A stretch of 64,000 nucleotides of DNA from M3007 sp040397785 (GTDB lineage Bacteria; Bacteroidota; Bacteroidia; Chitinophagales; Saprospiraceae): assembly GCA_040397785.1 (NCBI GenBank), contig JBBAVI010000017.1, positions 1 to 64,000 on the forward strand. The letters are read 5' to 3'. Below are positions 17,691-27,420 of this stretch, piece after piece. The notes under the pieces were generated by a model. It made no database searches and had not been told where the DNA came from. It was given only the letters and a program-made list of their open reading frames with translations. Position 1 is the first letter of the stretch; each line of letters starts with the position of its first letter. The position numbers and the translations under genes were made by a program.

Positions 17691-19037
17691 TTAAGAAGAT
17701 TTGGCCGTTTTTTCCATCGCCAAGGCTTGGCCCAGCTGCATGAACCAGAGGGTAAAAAACAGGTAAAAAGCAACGCCAATGGCCGTCTCGAGGGTGTATT
17801 CTACCAAAAAAGATACAAACATCATGATTTGGAAGGCCGCAAACAAATAAAATCGACGCGCGGTACGCACCGTGAGCGGTGCAAATAAGGCAATCAAACT
17901 CAGGCACAAACCCAACAAACCCGTGCCACAAAGGATATAAATAAACTGATTGTGTGGCAAACGTGGATCTAAAGAATAACTCGGATAATGGTCGTTGGCC
18001 ATCATTTGTACTTCAACCGGCAAATCACCGGCCCCAATACCCAAAAGCGGGTCACGTAACCACAAACGGATCCCGATTTCGAGCGATACCCACCGCTGTG
18101 CATCCGAATAAGTGCCGCCTTGGTTTTGCCGATATTTTTCCCAATCGTACCGCATATAACCAATGCGCTGTTGCAAACTTGGCATGGTTTGATACGCGAT
18201 CACAGGCGCAGCCAACACCACCACCAGGGCCAAAATACTCAAACGCCGGTTTCCTGCCGAAACAATCCCCAAAGCAATCGTGTAAAACAAAGCAATGTAC
18301 AAAGCGGCCAACCCGCTGCGCACACTCAACAAATGAATCATGACAAACAAGGAAAGCACCGTAAGGGCCAACACCGTACGCTCCCAAGAATACCGCCAGT
18401 AAAAACCGCGTTTCCACAACCAACCACCCGATAAAATCGCGGTAACTAATAAAAGATTGAAGCGAATGTGATTGCGCGGTACCGGCACCGGACGACCATG
18501 AATCAAATCGGCAATGATGGTATCGTAATGCAGGATGAAATTAATACCAACCCCAATACTCAACAACAACATGACCCATACCAATAAATACAAAACGGAT
18601 TGGTATTGCCGAGTGGAAAGGGCCGGTAAATTGGCAAAAGCCAGCGGAAGTACAAAAAATGGAATTCTGACCCGCACCTGACTGGCCCAAAAAGCGGTAT
18701 TTTCCGACCAAAAGTAGCTGATTGCAGGTGCCAGCAACAAAAAGGAAAGCGCCACATAAACCGGGCTCCGAAAAAACTGTACAAAGGCAAACCGCAAGCC
18801 ATGCAGCAAATGCGCGTGTGGGTGAACAAGGCGCGCTGATACCGTAGCCTGCCATATACCCGCTGCAACCAACAGCCACATACTCACGGATAGCAAAAAC
18901 GGAGCAGTCACCAAACTGCTCACCAACAGGGCAGCAGCAAAAAGGGTAAGGCCCGAAGGCGTGAGCAATTGTTTGTAATTCCGGGTTTCCAATGATTCTA
19001 ATGCTGAGATAGTCGAGCGAAGGTCCGCAACCGGCAT
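17691..19037 (-). CDS. O-antigen ligase / polymerase family membrane protein
   Basis: A 448-residue inner-membrane protein with about ten to twelve TM segments. A large periplasmic loop between the late TMs contains LGIGAGDLP and DPRLPHNQFIYILCGTGLLGL; the HN motif is characteristic of Wzy_C/WaaL proteins, which join or polymerise lipid-linked glycans at the periplasmic face. No other polysaccharide genes are directly adjacent, so the substrate cannot be told. The gene ends 18 bp before rsmA on the same strand. Confidence 0.85.
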   Translation of the reverse strand: MPVADLRSTISALESLETRNYKQLLTPSGLTLFAAALLVSSLVTAPFLLSVSMWLLVAAGIWQATVSARLVHPHAHLLHGLRFAFVQFFRSPVYVALSFLLLAPAISYFWSENTAFWASQVRVRIPFFVLPLAFANLPALSTRQYQSVLYLLVWVMLLLSIGVGINFILHYDTIIADLIHGRPVPVPRNHIRFNLLLVTAILSGGWLWKRGFYWRYSWERTVLALTVLSLFVMIHLLSVRSGLAALYIALFYTIALGIVSAGNRRLSILALVVVLAAPVIAYQTMPSLQQRIGYMRYDWEKYRQNQGGTYSDAQRWVSLEIGIRLWLRDPLLGIGAGDLPVEVQMMANDHYPSYSLDPRLPHNQFIYILCGTGLLGLCLSLIALFAPLTVRTARRFYLFAAFQIMMFVSFLVEYTLETAIGVAFYLFFTLWFMQLGQALAMEKTAKSS

Positions 19038-19110
19038 GGAGCGATAACGGGCAAAGATAAGGCAGGGGAAGGGAATTTTTCTTTTCCAAAACTTGTTCCC
19101 CGAACTTCCC

Positions 19111-19118
19111 TACTTTTG
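19111..19118 (+). promoter_or_regulatory. -7 box of methyltransferase-lipoprotein gene
   Basis: TACTTTTG matches TAnnTTTG exactly; it lies 22 bp upstream of ATG 19140, implying a very short leader. A TTG occurs at 19093-19095, but the 15-bp spacing is shorter than usual. Confidence 0.5.
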
Positions 19119-19139
19119 TGTTGTTCTATATACCTGATC

Positions 19140-19892
19140 ATGAAACATTGCTTTTACCTCTATTGCTTTGCTGCATTAATGCTGATGGTTTCCGCCTGCC
19201 GACAAGATACTCCGGTCAGCCAGGAACAGCGGCCTCCGCTCATGATGGGCAAACCTACGCCTACCAACAACCAGTCGGGAGAACCCCTCACTTTGCCCAA
19301 AACAGGGATGGGTAATTTTGAAAACCTGGTGGCCGATTTTGAACGCAAAGACCGCGGTATTTGGCAAAAACCGGATATGGTTATTTCGCTTTTAGGAAAC
19401 TTGGAAGGCAAAACGGTAGCAGATATTGGGGCCGGAACCGGCTATTTCACCTTCCGCATGGTTCCTACCGCCAAAAAAGTAATCGGTATCGACATTGATC
19501 AACGCTTCATCCAGTTTATGGACAGTGTGAAAGTACGCATGCCCGAAGTGTACCGCAAACGATTTGAAACGCGCTTGGCTAAACCCGACAACCCTTTGCT
19601 CGCACCCGAGGAGGCCGATGCCGTGGTGATTGTTAATACCTATGGATACATCGAACACCGCGTACAATACTTCAAAACCGTGTGGAAAGGCATGTCGCCC
19701 GGCGCAAAAATGTTGATTATTGATTTTAAAAAGAACAATTTACCCATTGGCCCGCCCGACGAATTCAAGGTTGCGCTCAGCCAGGTGGAACAAGAACTGG
19801 TACGTGCAGGGTTTGCGATCGATAAAATAGACCGTGAATCGCTCGACTATCAGTACATTATCATTGCATCCAAGCCTATTTCTTCACAATAA
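19140..19892 (+). CDS. Class I SAM-dependent methyltransferase with lipoprotein signal
   Basis: A 250-residue protein. The N-terminus (FAALMLMVSAC) is a canonical lipobox with Cys at about residue 21, followed by a short linker. The body is a Rossmann methyltransferase: VADIGAGTGYFTFRM is motif I, VIGIDIDQRF is motif II, and the acidic/PxG regions follow (SPGAKMLIIDFKK). The closest functional guess is a UbiE/Methyltransf_11/31-type enzyme. The signal is puzzling, because SAM is cytoplasmic. ATG at 19140 is preferred over an upstream TTG. Confidence 0.85.
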   Translation: MKHCFYLYCFAALMLMVSACRQDTPVSQEQRPPLMMGKPTPTNNQSGEPLTLPKTGMGNFENLVADFERKDRGIWQKPDMVISLLGNLEGKTVADIGAGTGYFTFRMVPTAKKVIGIDIDQRFIQFMDSVKVRMPEVYRKRFETRLAKPDNPLLAPEEADAVVIVNTYGYIEHRVQYFKTVWKGMSPGAKMLIIDFKKNNLPIGPPDEFKVALSQVEQELVRAGFAIDKIDRESLDYQYIIIASKPISSQ

Positions 19893-19950
19893 TCATTTGA
19901 TAATGCACCGCGCGCCACGTTTGGGCAGCGTTGTATTTGACTACTTTTTT

Positions 19951-21186
19951 ATGCGCAGTTCTCTGAAACTTTTTACTTGGTTTGGTATTCCCGTGCACTT
20001 GCACTGGTCATTTGGTCTTATTTTTATTTACGCTTTTTATATCGGAAACGCACAAGGCGCTGGTTGGGTCGGCATTTTATGGATCATGGGCTTGTTTATT
20101 GCTTTATTTGGGTGCGTTTTGTTGCACGAATTTGGCCATTCACTTACGGCAAAACGATACGGGGTGAATACCCAGGACATCATTCTTACGCCCATTGGTG
20201 GTATTGCGCGGCTGGAAAGAATGCCCGAAAAACCGATCCAGGAATTTTTTGTGGCCATTATGGGACCTATGGTAAATGTCGTGATTGCCCTGATTCTGTT
20301 TATTCTTGGTAGAATCATGTTTTCCGGACCAGATTGGGCCTTTTTTACCGCAACCATTGTCGACTATTTTAGCGGCATTCTTGGCTTTTTTAGCGATGCC
20401 AAGGCCTTGCTGTTGGGTAATTTGAGCGTACTCGATTTTTGGGATAATCTTTCCCGCGGCTGGAGCTCCAACGAGGCTGCCGATGTGGCGATCGAAGCGG
20501 AACTGAACGTCAGTAGTTTCCTGTTTTTTATGCCTGTATTGCTTTCTGTTAACTTATGGCTGGTGGTATTCAACATGATCCCGGCTTTTCCGATGGATGG
20601 CGGCCGGGTATTTCGGGCGCTGCTGGCCATGCGCTTAGGCAGGGTGACGGCTACACGCTGGGCTGCCCGGGTAGGTCAGTTCATTGCGCTAATTTTTGTG
20701 CTTTTTGGCCTTGCAAAAGGCGGCATTACCCTGATATTAATCGGCTTTTTTGTCTTTTCAATGGCGCGTACCGAGAACAACATGGTACAACTCAGCGATT
20801 TATTGAGTCGATTCAATGCCTCGGACATTATACGCGTTGCCTTTACCCGACTTTCCTCCAACGATTGGATGCAAACCCCCATTGATATGCTGAAGGGTAG
20901 TTTGGAACGGCACTTTCTGGTGTTCAACATCAACGACCAGTTGATTGGTGCCCTTGCGGAAGAACAAATCTTGGAGGCGCAGAAAAAGAACGATTTTAGC
21001 GCTTCGGTAGAAAACTATATGCAAACCGTAGAAGTGGTGCACCCGAAGGAATCCATGGGTTATGTATATCAATTACTTATGCAATCGGGCGAACCAATTA
21101 TTGCAGTTGCCGATGCACAAGGGGTGCTGGGCGTTATTGACCGGGAAGGATTCCGAAACTTTATGCGTTTACAAAGCGGAAAGTAA
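19951..21186 (+). CDS. Site-2 protease family (M50) with degenerate CBS-like C-terminus
   Basis: A 411-residue intramembrane zinc metalloprotease. TM2 contains LLHEFGHSL (HExxH motif), and a later segment NMIPAFPMDGGRVFRAL holds the third metal ligand (the N-P-D-G equivalent). The C-terminal 150 residues (from about residue 275) look like a worn pair of CBS modules. Such S2P-like proteases cleave transmembrane anti-sigma factors or signal remnants. The start at 19951 matches the family N-terminus (LFTWFGIPVHLHWSFG); ATG at 19903 is an alternative. Confidence 0.88.
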   Translation: MRSSLKLFTWFGIPVHLHWSFGLIFIYAFYIGNAQGAGWVGILWIMGLFIALFGCVLLHEFGHSLTAKRYGVNTQDIILTPIGGIARLERMPEKPIQEFFVAIMGPMVNVVIALILFILGRIMFSGPDWAFFTATIVDYFSGILGFFSDAKALLLGNLSVLDFWDNLSRGWSSNEAADVAIEAELNVSSFLFFMPVLLSVNLWLVVFNMIPAFPMDGGRVFRALLAMRLGRVTATRWAARVGQFIALIFVLFGLAKGGITLILIGFFVFSMARTENNMVQLSDLLSRFNASDIIRVAFTRLSSNDWMQTPIDMLKGSLERHFLVFNINDQLIGALAEEQILEAQKKNDFSASVENYMQTVEVVHPKESMGYVYQLLMQSGEPIIAVADAQGVLGVIDREGFRNFMRLQSGK

Positions 21187-21197
21187 GGCCGCGCTTA

Positions 21198-21884
21198 CTA
21201 TTTCTTTTTAAAATCGCCATTTTTCCAGGCTTTAAAGAACTGTCCCCAAGCAAGCGGGCTGAAAATGTTCATGGGTGGCGTTTGGCCAATATACACATAC
21301 TCGCGCGATTGCTGGCGCAGATAAAAATTGGCGCTTTCACGTCCACTGTGCGGTACAATATCCGGATTTTTCCGTGCTTCGGTTAAATATTCGTTGGCGA
21401 GGTTTTTCGTTGCCTGGCGTTGTAACTCAGGCGTTACATCCATTTTAAGGAACTCAATTTTGAAGTGATCCTTAGAGGGCCACGGAAAAATAACCGTCAT
21501 GGGCAGGTTGATGGTATCCTGCGACAACAACTGAACAATAGAGTAGCGGTCCTGCGTAAGGGTATCGGGAATCGTGATGGTAACCGGTTCAAAACCGATG
21601 CAATTAAAACGCACCTTATCGCCTTTTTCAACTACAATGGAGAAAAACCCACGGTAGTCAGAATAACTGCCCCTGTTTTTTTTAGGTATATGCACCGTAG
21701 CGTACGGTACAGGCAAAAGCCGACCATCTGCTTCGGTGATTAACATACCAGAAAACTGGATGAGTTGCTCCTCTTTCTTAGCCGATTGTGCATCCTGCGC
21801 ATGTAGGAAGGTGCAACAAAGGATACCGATGATAAATGCGATACTTTTTTTCACGCTATAAAATTTTAAATTCAGGACTTTCAT
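21198..21884 (-). CDS. Exported carboxypeptidase-regulatory-like domain protein
   Basis: A 228-residue exported protein. A signal segment (about residues 13-29, AFIIGILCCTFLHAQ) is followed by a carboxypeptidase D regulatory-like (transthyretin-like) beta domain, VPYATVHIPKKNRGSYSD...GFFSIVVEKGDKVRFNCIGFEPV, typical of Bacteroidota surface proteins. The C-terminal 80 residues are helical (EYLTEARKNPDIVPHSG). No catalytic motif is present; function unknown. It converges on the S2P gene with a 12-bp gap, and a TACCTTTG box lies upstream. Confidence 0.8.
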   Translation of the reverse strand: MKVLNLKFYSVKKSIAFIIGILCCTFLHAQDAQSAKKEEQLIQFSGMLITEADGRLLPVPYATVHIPKKNRGSYSDYRGFFSIVVEKGDKVRFNCIGFEPVTITIPDTLTQDRYSIVQLLSQDTINLPMTVIFPWPSKDHFKIEFLKMDVTPELQRQATKNLANEYLTEARKNPDIVPHSGRESANFYLRQQSREYVYIGQTPPMNIFSPLAWGQFFKAWKNGDFKKK

Positions 21885-21907
21885 AACCAGCTACCTTGGC
21901 TATAAAA

Positions 21908-21915
21908 CAAAGGTA
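21908..21915 (-). promoter_or_regulatory. -7 box upstream of carboxypeptidase-regulatory-like gene
   Basis: The minus strand reads TACCTTTG, an exact TAnnTTTG match, 24 bp upstream of the ATG. No -33 TTG at the usual spacing. Confidence 0.5.
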
Positions 21916-22123
21916 CGCGAAAGAATTGACTGTAAGAACGATTAAAAACGGCTGTTGTGCAAAAGGTTAACGCAATTTTAACTTAGCCAAAATGGGCCAT
22001 GTTTGCATCATTTGCCCACTTTTAAACGTTTTAAGCGCAACATTCGCTGGCTTTGCATTTTTTTACATGCCTTGTGCCACGAAAGAATGGATAAAACTTC
22101 CACTTAGCAACACGTGTTTTTGT

Positions 22124-22131
22124 TACCTTTG
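22124..22131 (+). promoter_or_regulatory. -7 box of ompH gene
   Basis: TACCTTTG matches TAnnTTTG and lies 46 bp upstream of the OmpH start. No clear -33 TTG. Confidence 0.5.
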
Positions 22132-22176
22132 CCAACGTTTTGCGTTTCTTTATTTAAAAACACCTCTTTACACACG

Positions 22177-22695
22177 ATGTCTCGTTCGATCAATTTCTTT
22201 TTTCTGCTCGCCTTTTTGTCAGGCGCCGTTACAATGCAAGCGCAAACCGCGCCAAAATACGGACATATGAACCTTGGCAATTTGCTGGAATCGCTTCCCG
22301 AAACCAAAACAGCAAATGACCAATTGAAACTGTTCACCGATCAATTAACGGCAAAAGACGATTCGCTGACCAAAGCGTTTCAGGCCGCTTACACCAAACT
22401 GGAAACCGAATACAATTCGGGCGTACTCACGCCGGTGCAATCTCAACAGCGTCAGGCTGAATTACAAAAACAACAAGAGTATATTCAAAAGTTTGAACAG
22501 GAGGCACAACAAATAGTTGCTGCACGCCGGGAAGAATTATTGAAACCTATTTTGTCCAAAATCGATACGGCCATCAAGGCAGTTGCTACCGAATTGGGTT
22601 ACCTGATGGTTTTTGACACTAGCTCGGGTGTTATGTTGTTTGCCAGTGATACCGATGACGTCACAGCCATCGTAAAGAAAAAATTGGGCCTCTAA
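22177..22695 (+). CDS. OmpH/Skp family periplasmic chaperone
   Basis: A 172-residue periplasmic protein with a signal peptide (about residues 1-22, ending TMQAQ). The mature part has the Skp/OmpH layout: a short beta segment (YGHMNLGNLLESLPE), a long coiled-coil of alternating charged/Gln-rich helices (residues 45-125), then a C-terminal beta segment (GYLMVFDTSSGVMLF). Skp family proteins hold unfolded outer membrane proteins in the periplasm. The upstream frame extension is not signal-like, so ATG at 22177 is used. A strong terminator follows. Confidence 0.9.
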   Translation: MSRSINFFFLLAFLSGAVTMQAQTAPKYGHMNLGNLLESLPETKTANDQLKLFTDQLTAKDDSLTKAFQAAYTKLETEYNSGVLTPVQSQQRQAELQKQQEYIQKFEQEAQQIVAARREELLKPILSKIDTAIKAVATELGYLMVFDTSSGVMLFASDTDDVTAIVKKKLGL

Positions 22696-22718
22696 AATTT
22701 ATATTGCGTATTTTTTCC

Positions 22719-22758
22719 GCACGGTCAGGCAACTTTATTGCCTGACCGTGCTCTTTTT
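22719..22758 (+). terminator. Rho-independent terminator after ompH
   Basis: A perfect 14-bp stem (22719-22732 with 22738-22751, gcacggtcaggcaa) closes a 5-nt loop and is followed by a T-rich tract. Confidence 0.92.
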
Positions 22759-22802
22759 AGCGGGATTGTATGAAAATGAATAGGTCGATAGTCGGACTTT
22801 AT

Positions 22803-22810
22803 TAGTTTTG
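22803..22810 (+). promoter_or_regulatory. -7 box of DUF2723 gene
   Basis: TAGTTTTG matches TAnnTTTG and lies 80 bp upstream of the chosen start (38 bp upstream of the alternative ATG at 22848). Confidence 0.45.
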
Positions 22811-22889
22811 CGCTTTCTGTGGTGGTGCAAGCAGCCTGCCACGTTCTATGTTACCCACTTTGCCCATCAGCAAATCAGATCGTTTTATC

Positions 22890-25800
22890 ATGAATGCATC
22901 TTTCAAGACACTCAACAACCTAACCGGCTGGCTTACGTTTGCCATCACCGGAATCGTGCTGGCATTAGCCGCCCAGCCTACTGGTAGTTTGTGGGACTGC
23001 GGCGAATTTATTTCTGGCGCATATAAACTTCAGGTTGTGCATCCGCCTGGTGCGCCTGTATTTTTGTTGGTTGGCCGCTTGTTTGCCTGGGTCGCCACGT
23101 TGTTTTCGAACGACCCCTCCAATATAGCCTATGGCGTCAACCTGTTGTCGGCCTTAAGCACGGCCTTTGGCGCCATGTTTATTTGTTGGAGTACCACCAT
23201 TTTGGTGCGCCTTACCCTTACCGACCGCAATACGGAGCCAGCAACGGCGCATACCATTGCAATTTTGAGCGCTGGCTTAATTGCTGGTTTGGTAACCGCC
23301 TTTACGTCTTCCGTTTGGTTTTCAGCGGTGGAAGGTGAGGTGTACGCCATGTCTACCTTTTTTACCTGTATGACGCTGTGGGCGGTACTCAAATGGTACA
23401 ATTTGCCTGATGAGGCCAACGCAGATCGTTGGTTGGTATTCGCCATTTACTCGATTGCATTGTCTATCGGGGTCCATTTGCTCAGCTTGCTGACATTCCC
23501 GGCCCTTGCGATGTTTTATTATTTTAAGAAGGCAAAAAAAGTAACTTTTCTGGGTGCTTTGACCTCGGCGATTGTAGGGGTCGTATTCATTGTTGTCATT
23601 CAAAAAGTGGTTATTGCAGGTATTCCGAATATGTGGGCCTGGTTTGACATGTTGATGGTAAACAACTTTGGCTTGCCTTTTTACAGCGGTATCATTCCGG
23701 TTATTTTGTTGTTTACGGCCGGCATTTGGTACGGTTTGCATTATGCCCGCAAAACCAACAATGGCCTGATGCAGCGCCTGGTTGTTTCGTTTGCCGTAAT
23801 TGTAATTGCCTATAGCTGTTATGGTATGGTGATCCTGCGCGCGATCGCGAGCCCACCAATCAATATGAATGACCCTTCTGATCCGATGCGTTTGTTGCCT
23901 TACCTCAACCGCGAGCAGTATGGCGAACGTCCGTTGTTAAGCGGCCCGGATTTTGATGCCCAACCCGTGGGTGTCGAGTCTACTGAACGCTACGGCCGCG
24001 TCGGCAACCGCTATGAAGTGGTAGACGAAAAAGTGGATTATGAGTTTTCCCCCAATGATAAAACCTTATTCCCTCGGATGGGCGACTATTCGCAGGATCG
24101 TCCGCGGCTGTACCGACAATGGATCGACAAGCCAACCGGAAAACCCACTTTTTCCGATAATATTGAGTTTTTCTGGAAATACCAGATCGGCTGGATGTAT
24201 TGGCGTTACTTTATGTGGAACTTCTCCGGCCGTCAAAATGGCGAGCAGGGTTATTACTCCTGGGACCCAACTGCCGGCAATTGGATTACGGGTTTCAGCG
24301 CATTGGACGAACGCCGTATCGGCAATCAACGCGAAATCCCTGATTTTCAGAAACACAACCAGGCCAATAATAAGTACTATTTAATTCCTTTCTTGTTGGG
24401 CCTGTTGGGTATGTTTTTCCATTACAGCCGCCGCCGCAACGACTTCTTTGCCTTGTTTGCCCTATTTATCATTACCGGCGTAGGTATCATTGTGTATTCC
24501 AACCAGCCACCGAACGAGCCGCGCGAACGCGATTATGTATTGGCAGGCTCATTCTTTACTTATGCTATCTGGATCGGGATGGGGGCTTTTGCCCTCTTCG
24601 ACCTGCTCGTTGCACGCCTAAAATTGGCGGGCAATATCGCAGCACCCGTGGCAGGATTGATCGGTTTGGTAGCACCCTTGCTCATGGTTACCCAAAACTG
24701 GGACGACCACAGCCGCGCAAAACAATATGCCAGCCGCGATTATGCACGCAACTTCCTCGAATCTTGCGAGCCCAACGCCATCATTTTCACCTATGGCGAT
24801 AATGATACCTACCCGCTGTGGTATTGTCAGGAAACGGAAGGCATTCGTACCGATGTGCGGGTGGTAAACCTTTCGCTGATTGCGGTAGACTGGTACATTG
24901 GCCAGTTGCGTCGGGCAGTAAACAACTCCCCTGCAATTGAAATGAGCATCCCGCAGGAAAAGATTCAAGGCTTTAAACGCGTACAAATTCCTTACGGCGG
25001 CGGTCAAGGCCCTGAAAAGGAAATGAGCCTCGATCAGGTGATGAAATTCCTGGGCGAAGACCATCCACAGCAACAAGGTAGTGGACGCGGCTTTGATACG
25101 TACCTGCCTACGCGCAAAATGTTTATTCCGGTAAATAAGGAAGCGGGTATTGCCAATAAAATCCTTTCGCCCAATGATAGCACCATGGTGGATACCATTC
25201 ACTTTAATATCGGGGAGAAAAAGACCTATATTATTAAAGACGATTTGGCCATTATGGACATCATTGCTTCGAATATTTGGAAACGCCCCATTTACTGGGC
25301 CGTTACCTGCCGCGATGAAAAACTCCTGGGCTTACAAGATTACCTCCAACTGGAAGGCCTCGGTTTGCGTTTGATCGCTTCTAAAAATAAAAGCAACACC
25401 GAAAGTTATGGCATCATCGGTTGCGGCCGGGTGGATACCGATTTGGCGTACCGCAACATCATGGAAAAGTGGACTTGGGGTAATTTTGATAAAGAACGGA
25501 CGTATATTGACCGTTCTTACCTGCCAAGCCTCCAAACCATGCGCGTGACAATGATTCGGGTAGCCCGTCAGTTGGTGTTTGAAAAACAAAATGAAAAAGC
25601 CATGGCACTGGCCGATCGCTATTTTGAAGCATTCCCGCAATACAACTTCAACTACGATCAGTTTACTGCCTTTATGGCCGATATTTATGCTCGGGCTGGT
25701 AATAAGGAAAAGGCAGCAGCCAAAATCCGCGAAATTGCCAAAACGATCGAACAACAGTTGCGTTTTGTAAAATCACAGTCGCCTACGTTCCAACGCGGCT

Positions 25801-25961
25801 ACCAGCAAGACGGCCAGTACGCATTGGGTACGGCACAAACCATCCTGCGTATTGCAGAAGATATGGACGACAAGGCCCTGCTGAAAGAATTGGAAGATCA
25901 ATTTACACCTTACATTCCAAACCAGAATGCGCCGAACAGCCTCCCAGGCTTTAGGCAGTAA
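22890..25961 (+). CDS. DUF2723 (GT117/TMEM260-like) membrane glycosyltransferase
   Basis: A 1023-residue protein. The N-terminal half is a polytopic DUF2723 domain with the family signature PTGSLWDCGEFISGAYKLQV followed by HPPGAPVFLLVGRLF; the acidic residues in WDCGE are the likely catalytic site. The region after the last TM (about residue 580 on) is a large soluble domain ending in TPR-like helices. The family includes the human O-mannosyltransferase TMEM260 and is classed as GT117. In Bacteroidota such proteins probably glycosylate exported proteins or lipids; the acceptor is unknown. ATG at 22848 is an alternative start. Confidence 0.88.
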   Translation: MNASFKTLNNLTGWLTFAITGIVLALAAQPTGSLWDCGEFISGAYKLQVVHPPGAPVFLLVGRLFAWVATLFSNDPSNIAYGVNLLSALSTAFGAMFICWSTTILVRLTLTDRNTEPATAHTIAILSAGLIAGLVTAFTSSVWFSAVEGEVYAMSTFFTCMTLWAVLKWYNLPDEANADRWLVFAIYSIALSIGVHLLSLLTFPALAMFYYFKKAKKVTFLGALTSAIVGVVFIVVIQKVVIAGIPNMWAWFDMLMVNNFGLPFYSGIIPVILLFTAGIWYGLHYARKTNNGLMQRLVVSFAVIVIAYSCYGMVILRAIASPPINMNDPSDPMRLLPYLNREQYGERPLLSGPDFDAQPVGVESTERYGRVGNRYEVVDEKVDYEFSPNDKTLFPRMGDYSQDRPRLYRQWIDKPTGKPTFSDNIEFFWKYQIGWMYWRYFMWNFSGRQNGEQGYYSWDPTAGNWITGFSALDERRIGNQREIPDFQKHNQANNKYYLIPFLLGLLGMFFHYSRRRNDFFALFALFIITGVGIIVYSNQPPNEPRERDYVLAGSFFTYAIWIGMGAFALFDLLVARLKLAGNIAAPVAGLIGLVAPLLMVTQNWDDHSRAKQYASRDYARNFLESCEPNAIIFTYGDNDTYPLWYCQETEGIRTDVRVVNLSLIAVDWYIGQLRRAVNNSPAIEMSIPQEKIQGFKRVQIPYGGGQGPEKEMSLDQVMKFLGEDHPQQQGSGRGFDTYLPTRKMFIPVNKEAGIANKILSPNDSTMVDTIHFNIGEKKTYIIKDDLAIMDIIASNIWKRPIYWAVTCRDEKLLGLQDYLQLEGLGLRLIASKNKSNTESYGIIGCGRVDTDLAYRNIMEKWTWGNFDKERTYIDRSYLPSLQTMRVTMIRVARQLVFEKQNEKAMALADRYFEAFPQYNFNYDQFTAFMADIYARAGNKEKAAAKIREIAKTIEQQLRFVKSQSPTFQRGYQQDGQYALGTAQTILRIAEDMDDKALLKELEDQFTPYIPNQNAPNSLPGFRQ

Positions 25962-25983
25962 TTGGAAAGGTGGGTTTTAAAAT

Positions 25984-26025
25984 AAAAAAGTGGCTTCTAG
26001 CATATTCGCTGGAAGCCACTTTTTT
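25984..26025. terminator. Bidirectional terminator between convergent genes
   Basis: An 18-bp stem (25984-26001 with 26008-26025) with a 6-nt loop, flanked by an A run on the left and a T run on the right, so it can work on both strands. It separates the DUF2723 gene from the T9SS cargo gene; the T run reaches the latter's stop codon. Confidence 0.92.
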
Positions 26026-27420
26026 TTAATTAGATATCAAAACCTTTACCGGAGCAATGGGCAAGCCTGGAAAAGCCAGCCAATAAGCACCCGGCGCCAA
26101 TTGACCAATATCCATCATTACCTGATTAAGGCCTGGCGTGAGGAGCATCGAATTTTCCTGCACCACCCGGCCCAGTACATCGATCCACTGTGCGCGCACC
26201 GTTTGTTCGGAGGGTACCTGCAGTTGCACCGCCACCCTTTCAGTAGCTGGATTCGGGTAAAGCAACAAGTCTGCTTGAACCGATGAAGCAACGACCGGTG
26301 CTTCATCGCGGAAAATATTTCCAGCCGAACGATAGAAAAAAGTATTCATACCCTGCGCTGCCAGGGTGCCTCCTGTGGCTACATAATAGCCGCCAAACTT
26401 ATGCATGACCGGCGTAACATTATAACCTGTAATGCCCAAATCAAGGGAATCAAGCACGTTTCCCTGCAAGTTGAGGCGATATACTTTACTATTGCCCGAT
26501 TCGGCACCCGCAAACAGGATATTTTTTGAATTGGGCAAATAGGTACAGGAAAAACCCTCGCTGTAGTCAAACCCTGTATCTTTATCATTGTAAAAATTTG
26601 TCCAGAGTACCTGACCAGATTCGTCCCAGAACGCGGCATAATAAGCAGAGTACAAGGTGGTTACCTGATCGCTATACACATTGCCCGCCAAGACAAACTG
26701 ACCGTTGGCGGTAGGCACCAAGTCATTTACAGCAAAAAAAGAATAGCCTTCACCAAATTTGTACTTCGGGTCATCGATGCCCTTATTCCATATCGTAAGA
26801 CCATTTGATGTTCGAATTTTCGAAACACTGTTTCCTGCCAATACCAAAAAAGCACCACCACCCTGGGTAATGTACATGCGTTTGGGGGTGGAGGCGGGAT
26901 AGTTGTTTTTCCAGACAATCTCCCCATTTTCTGAGAGGCGCATCGCCACCAGACCGCCCAAAGCAGGTGCCGGGCCTACCGCAATGTAGCCGCCATCAGG
27001 CAAAGGCGCGATGTCAGAAAAATAAGCAACGCCTGCAATTTTTTTGCTCCAAAGTTCCGCTCCTGCAGGGTTTAGCCGCAACAAATAACCTTGGTTGGCA
27101 CTGCCACATGCCCAAAACCAGCCCCCATCGGGCAATTGGAGTACCCCGCGCCCCATCGACTCTGAAGTAGTGGGGGTACCATAATATTTCAGGCTCAGTT
27201 GATTGCCCAATTGATCGACCTGGAGCATAAACAGGTCTTGCAGCGCGGTACTGTTGCTTTGGAATCCATAGCCAAACAGGGTGTAACCGGATGCACTGGG
27301 AAACACAGCACGCCCCACATCATATCCGCTTGAAACCGGATAGTTTTTTTGAATAATACCCGATTGTGCGGATAAAAACAAAGGAAAAAGTACGAAAAGT
27401 AAAAAGTGTTGTTTTTTCAT
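26026..27420 (-). CDS. Secreted beta-propeller-like protein with T9SS type A sorting domain
   Basis: A 464-residue secreted protein. A signal peptide (MKKQHFLLFVLFPLFLSAQ) precedes repeats of about 50 residues of the type GGYIAVG, W..NNY, GQFVLAGN, which look like beta-propeller blades. The C-terminal 75 residues are a T9SS type A sorting domain (LLYPNPATERVAVQLQ, WIDVLGRVVQ, LAPGAYWLAF). It should be exported by the type IX system; its target or ligand is unknown. Confidence 0.88.
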   Translation of the reverse strand: MKKQHFLLFVLFPLFLSAQSGIIQKNYPVSSGYDVGRAVFPSASGYTLFGYGFQSNSTALQDLFMLQVDQLGNQLSLKYYGTPTTSESMGRGVLQLPDGGWFWACGSANQGYLLRLNPAGAELWSKKIAGVAYFSDIAPLPDGGYIAVGPAPALGGLVAMRLSENGEIVWKNNYPASTPKRMYITQGGGAFLVLAGNSVSKIRTSNGLTIWNKGIDDPKYKFGEGYSFFAVNDLVPTANGQFVLAGNVYSDQVTTLYSAYYAAFWDESGQVLWTNFYNDKDTGFDYSEGFSCTYLPNSKNILFAGAESGNSKVYRLNLQGNVLDSLDLGITGYNVTPVMHKFGGYYVATGGTLAAQGMNTFFYRSAGNIFRDEAPVVASSVQADLLLYPNPATERVAVQLQVPSEQTVRAQWIDVLGRVVQENSMLLTPGLNQVMMDIGQLAPGAYWLAFPGLPIAPVKVLISN

